From Burhinus oedicnemus (lineage: Eukaryota; Chordata; Aves; Charadriiformes; Burhinidae), in contig VFFE01007070.1 of assembly GCA_008921705.1 (NCBI GenBank), positions 1,077,010 to 1,141,009 on the forward strand: a stretch of 64,000 nt of DNA, read 5' to 3'. Position numbers and translations under genes: made by a program. Under the pieces are notes generated by a model, which was not told where the DNA came from, searched no databases, and was given only the letters and a program-made list of their open reading frames with translations. Shown one piece after another: positions 49,505 to 61,010 of the stretch (its first letter is position 1; every line of letters begins with the position of its first letter).

Positions 49505-50553
49505 GAAAGCAAAGATAAAATAGACATTACCTGTAACATCAGAGTCATGTATCCACGGTAATAAAACAAAAACCTCTATAATGATCTCAAATATCAGATA
49601 CCATAAGTATTCTCTCCAGGTGGGACTTCCCATTTAACAGTTCCTTTAATCCTCTTCATGATTCTACAACAGTCAAATTCTGATCTCACATGTGCCAGTA
49701 CAATACACAATATGGCACCAATATTCTTACTCCAGCAGAAATCAGAAGTGAAACAAAGAGTACCATTCCCATTGCTTCTCCTGCCACCAGCTGTCTCCTA
49801 TCATCCATTCCCTCATTCTGTAAAGGTTTTTGAAAAAGGCCTCTGAGATCTTCATAGTAGTCTGGGGATTAAGATATTAAATTTGCTCGGATGGTTTATT
49901 CATCCCTTCAAGCACTCTGGCATCTAAGTTTTTAAGCTCATATTGTTCCTACAGTCTGATTAACTTTGCCCAAATATTTGATAAAAAGAATCCTACTGAT
50001 GGGGACATATGCTTTTTATTCTACATTTTGCTAACACTTAAATATATGCACAACCCAAATTTACCATGCTGCATCAGATTCCCATGATGCAGAGCAACGT
50101 ATTATACAAATTACATTTGCAAAACTCATTATAAATACTGTTACCAATACTACTAATTTTTATGATGGTGTAAATGACATGTCCAGTCAAACCCAAAACT
50201 TGATGACATCAGATTTCACATAAAAACAGATGCTCTCTACTCCTCACAGATAACAATATATAAAGAAGAGAGATCTTCTTGAAGCCTTTAATGGGACCTG
50301 TCTTACCTAATTTCGCATTCCTTCTAAAGCGTAATATTATTTGGTGTGCTCAGTCGATGGTTTTAATACACATAACACGTATTGGTTTTAGGAATATATG
50401 TCTGATTTGTGCCTCTCTATTGACCAATTGAAGAAAGATCCTAGACAACCACCTCAAGCTAAATGTCTAGTTGGTATGAAACTAGATGTTAGTGACCTAT
50501 CTTGTGATCAAATCCATGTTATTGTTTGACAAACACCATCAGGTCCTTGGGCC

Positions 50554-50599
50554 TTTCCATTAAGGTTCCATTAAGGTTTCCATTAAGGTTTCCATTAGG
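50554..50599. repeat. Short tandem repeat, 12-bp unit, about 4 copies
   Basis: TTTCCATTAAGG is repeated four times in a row (12, 11, 12 and 11 bases). The second copy lacks one T, and the last has lost one A and gained a C. Confidence 0.9.
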
Positions 50600-50773
50600 C
50601 TTCAATGAAAATGCTCAACTGTACAACTGCATACATTCTCACATACTTAGAGACCAAACTGAGGTCACAGTGCCAGCGTGCACTACAAACTGAATGGACA
50701 GAGAAAGTAATATTCCCAAACTGTACTAGGTTGTAACTTTTTTTTTCATAATTAGACATAAATCAGTATATTT

Positions 50774-51243
50774 TCATAGAATCACAGAATCATAGAATGG
50801 TTTAGGTTGGAGTGACCTTAAAGATCATCTACTTCCAATCCTCCTGCTATGGGCAGGGAGGCCTCCCACTAGACCAGGTTGCTCAAAGCCCCATCCAACC
50901 TGGCCTTGAACACTTCCAGGGATGGGGCCTCCACAACTTCCTTGGACAACCTGTTCCAGTGTCTCACCACCCTCACAGTGAAAAATTTTTTTCCTGACAT
51001 CTAATCTAAATCTGCCCTCTTCCAGCTTGAAGCCATTACCCCTCATTGTAGCACTACATGCCCTTGTAAAATGTCCCTCTCCAGATTTCTTGTAAGCCCC
51101 CTTCAGATACTGGAAGGCTGCTATAAGGTCTCCCCAGAGCCTTCTCTTCTACAGGCTGAACAACCCCAGCTCTCTCAGCCTGTCTTCTCAGCTCCAGCCC
51201 TCTGATCATCTTTGTGGCCCTCCTCTGGACTCATTCCAATCCA
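50774..51243 (-). mobile_element. CR1 LINE 3' end, minus strand
   Basis: This is the classic avian CR1 3' region in reverse: 'tcatagaatcacagaatcat', 'ctagaccaggttgctcaaag', 'gatggggcctccacaacttc', 'accaccctcacagtg', ending near 'ctctggactcattccaat'. It covers the 3' UTR and the last part of ORF2; the 5' part is absent. It is moderately diverged: the ORF2 tail survives only in pieces ([15 protein letters not shown] near 51000-51046 on the minus strand), with breaks after it. Confidence 0.93.
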
Positions 51244-53519
51244 GAAACAGTCTTCTAAACTTAGCCATGTCAATAACATGACTTGAGATGGATGAAGTGC
51301 TCAAGTGTAGCAACATAAAGAAACCCTTGTCCTTTGTTCAAAGATCTAAAAAAAAAGATTTGTTTTTGTATTTTTGTATCTAATTCTGTATTTCTGTACC
51401 ATGTCACATATAAGATGCACTTTATCAGGAGGGAAAGTAAGACCCTTTGATAACTAGACATGATTTCCTATCAGTCTGGAGAAACAGAAGATATCTGATG
51501 TGTTTCATTGCCCATGGGGGGAAATATTAATTTGACTCATAAGGAAGTAATAATACATGCTATAAATTTTTAATGCATAATTGGCACATTTGGACACATG
51601 AAATGGTGAAATCATGATCCTGTTCCTACTGGAATTATCTATTAAGGAGCACATCTGCACCTGCAGACCCAAAGGGGTTTCCTTAAATCTCAGATTTTAA
51701 TTTTGTTTCTTTCTCTTCCAGGAATTCTCTCTAGCCCATTGAGTCATCAATAAATATTCTTGAAGTATACAGATCTGAAGCATTCAGGGAACACTCAAAA
51801 GCTTAGCTTGGCTCTCTTTTTATCTCTACTGCTTCATAGGTAGTCCCAACTTTTTCTGAAAAGGGAGGATTTGTGACATTCTCAACAGAATAAATTCATA
51901 AATAATAGTTGATCGCATTGTTTTATTAAATAGGTGTAAAAAAATCCCTCATAACCATACAATTATTTTCCTTTTCTCAGAATAAAAGGTCCATACAGCT
52001 CTCACAACATGGGAACAGATGTTGAGGTAGTTCCAGTGAAGTTGCTCTGATAAATGCCAGTAAAGCAGCCTCCAAACAATTTCTGATTGGTGTTAAGAAA
52101 AAAATAATTTGCATTTCAGGAAAAAAATAATGCGTTTCAATCCAGGATGATTAAAAAATGAGATATTTCCTATCTAGTGGCTGAATAAACATGACATATT
52201 TATACAGTAATAAATTTAATTGTGTCTCTCTCTTTCCTCCTGATCCAAGGAAGTAGAAATTGTAATATCTCATAATATGATTAATATTCTTCTTACTGTT
52301 CTAATCACAGAAGGCTCATCTACTACAATATTGCATTTGTGTCTACAGATAATTGCCTTCCTTCACAGAGCGGTCTGAATAATAAGCTGGAGTAATTAAA
52401 ATAAACTGGCATAATTTCAGAGTGTATTGCTACTGTACAAAAGTAACCAGCAGGCACATTTTGGGGAAGTAAACTTCAGTATGACTTATTCACTCACAGA
52501 TGGCATAGGCATTTTATGGCATCATAGTTTAATTCCTGACAGTTGAGAATTCTGCAAAAATTTGCCTGGATATGTAGAGTTTGAAGAATGAGAATGAGGA
52601 ATTTGAGTTGTTAAGTGTATGGCTGCATGGACGCATACACAAAGTTCCCTCCTCTCCAACACAGAATCATTTGGACAATAACCTGTCAAAAAGCTTTGCA
52701 GCCATGTGAAAGGCATCTTTTTCTTTAGCTAACATGCCCAGGTTCTCAGCCAGGGTTTCAACTGCATGCAGAACTAATACAGATCCATGATTCCTCAACT
52801 AGCTTTGGCAAAAATCCAGCATAAAGGATAGACTTTAGGCTTATGGTTTCTCATAGTCAAGAAAAGAACTACAGGTGAAATTCTTTCTATTTAATTTTAA
52901 CCTTCTAAAACTTAAACATCTAGTTACCCAGGGTCTCTGTGCCCCATGGAGCATGGGGTATACAAAGAGCATGACACAAGACTAACCCAAAATGTTACAT
53001 CAGATGATAGATGGATGAGTCATCTTCAAAAGGTACCAATATCTTCCCATTGTCTATGGGGAAGAACCTAGAGAAATAACATAAGCCTGGACTTCAGATT
53101 TTTATACGGTTATGTTAAGAAAAACAAGTTTCTGCATCCAGTCGCAATACCCAAGGTACATTTTTCTTTACACCTTCCAGTTAGCACCCTGTCTCTCTAT
53201 CCACTCATTCCCATTCATGCTTGGCATCCTTTGTAGAAAGGTTATACTCTGAAACAGATGCTAACTCAAAGTCCACAAAGCTCTGTCATTGTTAGACATT
53301 TTCCTTTCTCTCTATAAAATTTTATTATTTCCTGCATCTACTCTAGTTTTACAACAACCTACTAAAAATATGACCAGTTTTTATTTATCAGTCTTTTGGT
53401 ATGATATATAAACCTAAAAATCACCTCCTTATAGCTGCTGTTTCCCAGTTTATAAATCCAAAGATCACATTGTAATTTTATTTTTGGCTCAGCATCATGC
53501 CAGAAATGGAAGGAGAGTT
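51244..53519. other. Unique AT-rich DNA, no gene seen
   Basis: Only short frames without motifs. No interspersed repeat was recognised. Confidence 0.6.
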
Positions 53520-53525
53520 TCTTCC

Positions 53526-55986
53526 TTACAGATGTTTTTCCAGGTATCCTTCCACACACTCTATAGAATGGCTTCCAGTTATGGAAACAAGGTGTGAAAC
53601 TCTGAATTTTTGCTTATTAAAATGTATGTTATCTACTCCATCTTTGCCATCACTTGTATTTCCACCACCCTTCATCTCAGGTCCCAGTTTTAGCAACAGT
53701 AATGTTACACGCAATTTACTGACAAAATTACTGAATAACATCAGACCTACTGCTACTTCCAGCAGTGAGATAATTCAATTAGCCAATTCTTAATCAATTC
53801 AACATGTGCCCTTTTAACATTATATAGTGCTAATTATTTTTTTTTCAGGATATTTTACAGTACTTAATCAAATGTCTTAGAGAAGTTTAAGAGTAGTTCA
53901 TCTTTTCTATTACTCCTCAAACTTCTAAAGTCATCAGAGAAAAGAGATTGTTTGAGAAGATTTATTTTCCATAAAATAACTTTTGTATTGATTACATTCC
54001 TAGGCCTTAATTGTTTTTAATTGAATACTGTATCAGTTTTCCATTATTTTACATAAGATTGCTGGTAGACTAACGGTCCACAGCTACTCACATCTGTTAC
54101 ATTCCCTTCCAGGCTTTTGGCTTTTCTTCAGGGATCAAAGTTAACGGCTAGGCAAAGATTTTCTCAACAAAACCTCCTGGGATTCCTGAGTGAATTCATC
54201 TGAGCTTGCTCTTTTAAAATGTCCTTTTCTTGTAGAGAAAGTTTTTTTTATTTTAAACTTCTTAATTACTAGTGGACCGGGAGTTGTTTTGTTATTTTCA
54301 CCTGCTAAAAGTACATCCTCCTTCTTCCCAGATAGTGAACACAAATATTTATTGAACACTTTCCCTTTTAATGTATTAATAATAACAACTTTATTAGCTA
54401 CAGGTGTAACAGTCTTACTCAAGGTTTAATATTTTTCCCCCAATATGCCAAAAAAGTCCTCTGTGTACCCAGTTTGACCAGCTCAAAACTATTCTCTTGG
54501 TATCTTTATCTTCCCTTATTATTTCCTATAATTGCTTTGCCAGTTCAAGTAGATCATTTTCTCTTCCTTATCCTCTCTGGGCCAAATTAAAGTGTTCTAT
54601 TACATGGTTACCTAAGACTCCTTTCTGAGGTTATCTACCACTGAAACCCCCTTCACTGTTCATCTTCCTAATATTTGATTTGGGATATGAAGTTAACATG
54701 AAGTTAAAAGTATCTCCCAGATAATATTTCTATTTAAAATTATCACATTTTTACCATATTTACAGGAGCAAATTCAGCCATGATCCTAACAGGCAGTGAA
54801 GAGGGCATTAGAGTCATGTGGATGCTGCTGTAGGCCTCAGTAAGGAGAACACCAGACACCAGTTGGAACTGAAAGGCTGGCAAATGGGCAAAACCCCCTT
54901 AGCTTTGCCAGCTCCTTGCTAAAAAAATATGCCTGATTCAACAGAGGATGAAAAGCTGACCACACTAACTAAATTCAGTAGATAATTTTTAATTAATATC
55001 AGGTTTTCCTCTTGAATATGACATATCATGTCAAATTTCCATGTCATATTCCCTAGCAACTTGTTCTTATATTTCCAAGCTGTAAACCCCACAGATGGTC
55101 TGTAAATTTTCATGAGTTTCTTGCTCAAATGATTTTTCTCATCTTCCTGTCTTCTCCTCTTGTATCACATTCAGCAAGACTTCAGTTGTCTGCAGATGTC
55201 AAACTATTTGTTGCTTTAGTTGGTTTTGCCAGATAGTTTTGAACAGTTTCTGTGTATAATCCCACAAATCTCTGTGTAATTTAAATGGGTTTATTTCTTT
55301 CTGCCTGGAATGGATTTCTGCTTCAAGATGCTCCTTCAGCTGCTCATAGTTCACCTTCCATGTCCCAAACATTGCTTTAATCTCTTTTTATTCACTATGT
55401 ATGTTCTTTGCATTTGTTTTGAGATGCATCCAAAAAAGCTTTCATATGATCTTTTAATTCCTTTTAGTAGTGGTCTCTAACCTGGCATTCATAGATGACA
55501 AATTGCCAGTGAGGATTCTTCGCTATTGCTCACTCGTAAGAATCTTGAAACCTACAAGTGAAGCCAACAGCAAGAGCACAATCCAATACCGTCACTCTGT
55601 GTTACTTGTTCAGCACTGTTGAAAGTTGGGATCACTGCTTACAGAAAGCTTCGAAATACTCTTTTGGAACCAAACCACGACAATTAGTGATGACCAATGC
55701 TACTTTCTGACAGCTACTTAAGCTATATTTTCCATCTCTTTGTGATTTTCTCTGGAAATTTCATCTTCAGCCGTAGCAGATAAGGCAGGTTTTTAATTTT
55801 TTGCGTAGCTCACCAAGTATGCTGTTTTCATCACTTGTTAAGATAAAGTATTCTGATCTATTTGCTCTCTGAAGTTGGAATCCTAATCTGTTTACTTAAC
55901 TCCACAATAAACTGTGATTGCAGGTTGTGAATTACCATTTATATTATATGGACAACTGTAAAATGCTTGTGATGATTCAAATTTGC
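53526..55986 (-). pseudogene. Possible decayed protein-coding sequence, identity unknown
   Basis: Read on the minus strand, successive segments look like a soluble, charged, partly coiled-coil protein broken by stops and frameshifts. A pyrimidine-rich tract ending in CAG sits just before 55986. From about 55895 to 55398 one frame holds pieces such as SDENSILGELRKKL, LDCALAVGFTCRFQDSYE and KELKDHMKAFLDASQNKC. It is cut by in-frame stops at 55769, 55763, 55634, 55604, 55532 and 55466, all TGA or TAA. After a shift near 55395 a clear run of about 60 codons follows (KVNYEQLKEHLEAEI, then NPFKLHRDLWDYTQKLF). Further open pieces are ENDLLELAKQL (about 54540), a frame at 54141-54422, and one at 53526-53741. 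The whole stretch is purine-rich on this strand. Caution: the stop density is only somewhat below that expected of AT-rich DNA, and I recognise no family. It could be a retrocopy, a dead large exon, or an illusion. Confidence 0.35.
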
Positions 55987-58910
55987 CTGAAATTTGACAG
56001 ACAAAAATGAAAACAACCCAAGGAGCAACAGTATATTGTGAGGTCACATCAAGTCCTTTGCTAAATTATGTTTAAGCTACAATATACGGATACTCTCAAA
56101 TGAGAAAGAAAAAACAAACCTGCTTCTTTCTAACTTTTATGTTAGGTACAGATGAAATAAAATCTTTTGTAAGCTTAGCTAATCTGTGCCTTCAGGTAAC
56201 AAACTTGAAAGGAAAAGAGAGAAACATTGGATGTTCCTAAAATAAACTGCATCTTTGGAAAATTTAAACTGCTAAACTACTCATTGTTATTGCAAATGAT
56301 CTGACATGCCTTTTGTGTTTCACAAACAATTGAGTCTGTCCACTAAAGTCAGTCTTTGTTTAAATCTGGGGGCAGTAGGAGACACAGAATTATTGGATAA
56401 ATACTAACGCTCATTGCATTTGCTAATGAATTAGAAAGAAAGGAATAGCTTGAGTCTTCATTTTGTTCCTCCAACTTTGCAGGGCAGATGAACGATGTAA
56501 GCAATGGTGTAACACTGAATTAATCTCAATAAAGCAAACCAAAAAGGAAAACACTCAGTTTCCGAGGGTTTTGTTATTCTTATAATAATTACTATTTAAC
56601 TTAGTTTTGAACAAAGATAAACAAATTTGAAAATACTTATTCAGGAAACAGGCATATATGTACTGCAAGATCTGCAGCCGCTCGGTGGAATTAATGCTCT
56701 TCTCAGGATCAGTCCAATGGTTTGCAGTTCTGGTTTGACCCAGGTTTCCAGGGCTTCCTAAATCCTGACTTCATATGCAAGAGCCCAGAGACCTATGTCT
56801 GTCTGCTTGCTCCAAGATGCTCTGCATTCTTGGCTTTCAAGCAGATCCCCAGGAAACCTGCATCAGGTTTGGCAAGACACCTGAAAGGCAGGGATGACTC
56901 AACAAATTCTGAGATTTTTACTTTTGCTAGAAAACATCTCATTAACTGCTCTGGTGAATGAGATTAATAACTTACATTTAAGCTTCAATTTAGACTCACT
57001 TCTGTCTTAGGGAAAAAATATTTAATTTAAAAATACAATTTCTGATAGATGTGTATGTAATGTACAAAATATGCAGATGAGAATTACTCAAAAATAGCAT
57101 GAATTTCTTTGGAAAATGTCAGCAGGAACAATTTTTTAAACCACTTTTTAATCTTTCTGCAGAACTTTTTCAGTTTCTGCACACCCACACAAAATAAGCA
57201 AACAAAAAATATAATATGCATGTATAGATAATTCATTGAATTAAATCAGGAAATACAAAGCAGAATCAAAGTTTTCTATGGAGAATTAACTATATAAAAA
57301 TGCATTTTTAAATTTAAAAAAAAAAAAAGTTCAGTCCAGAACTCCTACCAGCTCTAACTCAGGTGATCTTCATCGTCTTTTTACTTCTGAAATTAATACC
57401 CACTATGGGATAGGTTCTTAGCAGTGTCAAATTCAGAGAAAAGAAAGATGCCTGTGAGTCACTTCTCCTTTCCCATGATCTAGTCTTTAGAAAGCGAAAT
57501 GTTGCCAGCATTTCTGGTAGAGGTTCTCAGAGGAACCACTCGGTTGTGGAGGGACCAGCTGAATTAGTGTGCATGGACTCCATTTTCAGCAATGAGGAAA
57601 AGGAAGCCCCGATGCAGGTACAGTAATTCTGGCTTATTCCTTCATTATCATTTTTGAAACAGCTTTAAATACTGCTGGGTGATTGAGCAGGACTACAGCA
57701 GCACTTCTGCCTCTTTGGCTCACAAACCCACACATCCTTGTGTTGCCAAGAGAATTATCACTGCAGTGAGTCTCTCAGGCACAGCAACAGGCAAAGATAA
57801 ACTAATTCATGGGCTTTCCTCTGGAAGTCAGGTTTTCTGACCCAAGCTGATGAAGGTACCAAAGAAGAACTCCGTATTTCAGCCAGTGCAAGCTTCGCAG
57901 CTTCCACTGTGGCTTTTGAGAGCCTCATTTGTATTTTCCTTTTACCTGAAGAAAGGGTAGTATTCAAGGTCAGGGCATCACCTAGTGGACCTGACAGTCT
58001 CCCCTCTGGCCATCCTCTGCCTCCAGAGCATATAAATATGACCAAAACTCAGTGGTCAAGTGTCAAATGCATTCTCCCTGCCAGATGAGTGCAGAACTTG
58101 GAACAAGGTGGTCCAAGAGTAGTGGTTTGAAGGTTGACCTTGTGGATGGTGGGTGAATCCAGTCTTGAAAGTAAGTCCACTTCCAGGCTTATACAGCATG
58201 AAAGATAGAGTCAGTGGTAGAGTCCTGGAGCGGGTCTGCGCCTCAACACAGCCAGCTGCAGAGAACCAGATGTGACCTAAATGGAACAGAGTGGTAAAAT
58301 CCTGGCATGTTTCAACACTGTGCCTCTGAGTTACTCTAAGAGAAGGATAGGAAATGGGATCATTTTATACACGATCCTTTGCTCAGGGCTGCGCCTGGAG
58401 TTGCAATCTAGTTCTTAGAGCAGCAGCTACAAAATGTAGTGATGACTCCTGCCAGGATAATTACATAGCTCCAGTGTCACATCTTTCAACAAGCAAAGTA
58501 ATACAGAGGAACTGGGAAACTCAATGTGCCATATCATGTCATTGCTTCTTTAGGAAGAGGTGGGGGGATAAATGATGGAGAGATTGTACTTCAGACATAT
58601 GGTATGTGCACAAAAGCTGCCAGGTCCTGCAGGGAATCCTAAAAACAATTTTCTTCTGTTTGAAAAGCTCAGGGGTCTGGTTAGATCTCAATGACATTTT
58701 CATTTTCCTGGTGGGAAAATAAAATGTCCCCAGCAGCGTAAACTCACACCCTTAATAAGTAACAGGCTTTTTAAAGCACAATGTTATATGATGACATTTT
58801 ATGCAGAGATCTAACTCATAAACTCAGAGAGCAAAGAAGGATAAAGAAAATGACAAGCTAGATACAGCACACATTAATATATGGCAGCAGTAAAACTCAC
58901 AAAGGATAGA
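55987..58910. other. Mostly unique DNA; two GC-richer patches
   Basis: Patches at about 56640-56910 and 57430-58100 are GC-richer than their surroundings and carry minus-strand frames of about 75-95 codons with few stops. None has a recognisable motif. They might be more decayed exons of the sequence at 53.5-56.0 kb, but nothing proves it. Confidence 0.4.
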
Positions 58911-59000
58911 TTGGCCCCTTACACACAGGGGTAAACATGGAAAAACTCTGTTGCAGCCAATAGGGGTATGCCAGTTTAGTGCCGGTGGGAAACAAGATCT
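58911..59000. repeat. Ancient repeat remnant ('atctggcccc' type)
   Basis: The words 'gattggccccttacacacag' and 'ggtatgccagtttagtgccg', ending near 'caagatctg', resemble an old amniote repeat with 'gatctggccc ... atgccaatttacacca'. The pairing of opposite-orientation words suggests a partly palindromic element. The family is unnamed here. Confidence 0.4.
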
Positions 59001-60994
59001 GCATCAAGCCTCAGTAGCTCAAAACTTACTTGTCCACAAACACTATTGTTTAATAAAAAAGCAAGGAACTATCAATGTCTGAATAGCTGTAAACATATGT
59101 TATTCAGCTGCTATGATGAATGCAGTTGTTAGCAACCTAAGTAGCTCTTGCTCTCAATGTAAAATCATTTCTCCTTGCTATGTATCTATCAGTTGGAGAT
59201 CTAAAAGAGAGCTGGGTGAAGACAGGTAGCAAGCATTCAAAAAAAATCTAAAGGTAAACATTTTAAACAAGAAAGCACTAGATTGCAATCCTGAGCTTAG
59301 CTCTATTTCTCTTCAAGCTAATACAGCTATGCATTATACTCAAAATCAGTATGAGTGTGTGTAATGAAGACCTTAGTTGTATAGTGAATAGCACATTTAC
59401 ATATCATCCCCTTGTACTCCTTTGAATTGCAAGATTCTAGTTCAATTTTCACATAGCTAAAACCCTAATACACATATAGAGAGGTGTGTGTTTATATGTG
59501 TGATATGTGCCACACACATAAGTTTATTTCAAACAAAATGCACCTCTAAGTAAACTCATTTAAATTGGAATCTGTCACCTGAGGTCATCTCAACACACCC
59601 CACCCTGCCTAAAGCAAGGCCAGCTTTGCAGCTTCCTACCTAATTTATTTAGTGATCTATGATCTCTCTACATATAAAGATATAATTTCATATATGTATA
59701 TTTGTATGTATGTAATACAAATAAAATATACTGCCTTTAAAGGACAAGTCTGGCCTGGATCTTGGAAACGTAGCATTGAGACAGAGGACCAAACTGCATA
59801 ACAGGTCTCTGGAAAGACTGGAGGAAGAACTGCATGTCAGCACAATAATGGAACGCTGCTTCCATTCACTGGTGAGAAGTAGAAGGAAACCGTCCTATTG
59901 CAATATCCCAATATCTCTTTCTTGATGTTTTCACAATTACAATTAAATATATAACTTGGAAAAGATGCTGATTATTCTTAAACAATGGGATGAATACAGA
60001 AAATAGTTGATAAGCTTGGAAGACTAGAAATGGAGAAAGCAAAACATACCTCGATTGAAAAGTTTCTTTTTCATCAAAATACCTTCTCTGATCCACAGGT
60101 CTTCACCTTGTTCAAGTTATTCATCAAACAGGAGTAGCAGAACAGATCACACATCTCTGTTAGTCAGCGTTATGTTTAAATGAGCAATATCCATTTACCT
60201 GTGGGTGAGAAGTCACCAGCATTTTTAAAGGTATCAACAGCCCTCACCTTCTGCAATCAACCCTGGAAGTAGCACTCGGACCGGAAGCTTTGATATTGAA
60301 GCAAAATAAAAGTTTGTGTTTACGTATTCATTCCACAGTGCCTATATCCTGTGAGCTGGGCAGACACGCTCTATCCCCCAACATAGTGTAAATCAGACAG
60401 TGTTAGTTTCTTTACCTATTGGGTAACTTAGTGCAGGTTTTGGTTTCTCTGTTCACTTGATTCCATTTTAGTTTAATGTAGTACCAAAAAATAAGTATGT
60501 CTTTGGATATTTTGCTGAATCACGGCTTCAACTACTGTTGTAATAATGCATTTGCTTGCAGCCCTACCATTCAGTTACTGGAAATGTGCTAGCGATACAG
60601 GAAATGCAGGACTGGTTACAGTCTTTAATATAACAGAGGCACAAAGTAGAGCTTGAGCTGTGTGGAAGTTCAAGTGTTTTGCTGTACACTTTCCAAGGAT
60701 TTCTTCTCAATTGGTTTCCTCCTTCCTTTGCATTTTTAGTGACACCTTTTTAAGGCCATTTGCAGAAAGCTGTATTTTATTTCTTTTTAAGTACAGTCAT
60801 GACTCCAAGGGCATTTTTCACAAGAGCATTTCACACCCATCCTGTGCCACCTCCTCTCCAACTTTATGCGCATTTATTCTCACCCCTGCACCATCCATTC
60901 TTTATGCTGTTAGATGCATGCTATATAAATGTTTTTGGAGGCTGGCAGGGAACCAGTCTAAAAGACTTATCCATGTTAAAAATACTCTTCCCAC

Positions 60995-61010
60995 TTTTTT
61001 TTTTTTTTTT
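60995..61010. repeat. Poly-T tract
   Basis: An uninterrupted T16. I looked for a minus-strand retrocopy ending here and recognised none. Confidence 0.85.

Larger units (their letters stand above)
48239..50773. other. Unique AT-rich DNA, no gene seen
   Basis: A 124-codon minus frame (48430-48804) has no recognisable motif. A poly-A run preceded by AATAAA and a short minisatellite lie here and have their own entries. Confidence 0.55.

Noticed and set aside
55468..55500. 'tagtggtctctaacctgg' on the plus strand resembles the terminal inverted repeat of a hAT DNA transposon.
   Set aside because: No matching opposite end was found, and the stretch lies within the minus-strand protein-like frame.
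57758..58045. A minus-strand 95-codon frame considered as a real exon.
   Set aside because: No recognisable family and no firm donor site; kept only as a low-interest observation beside the decayed sequence.
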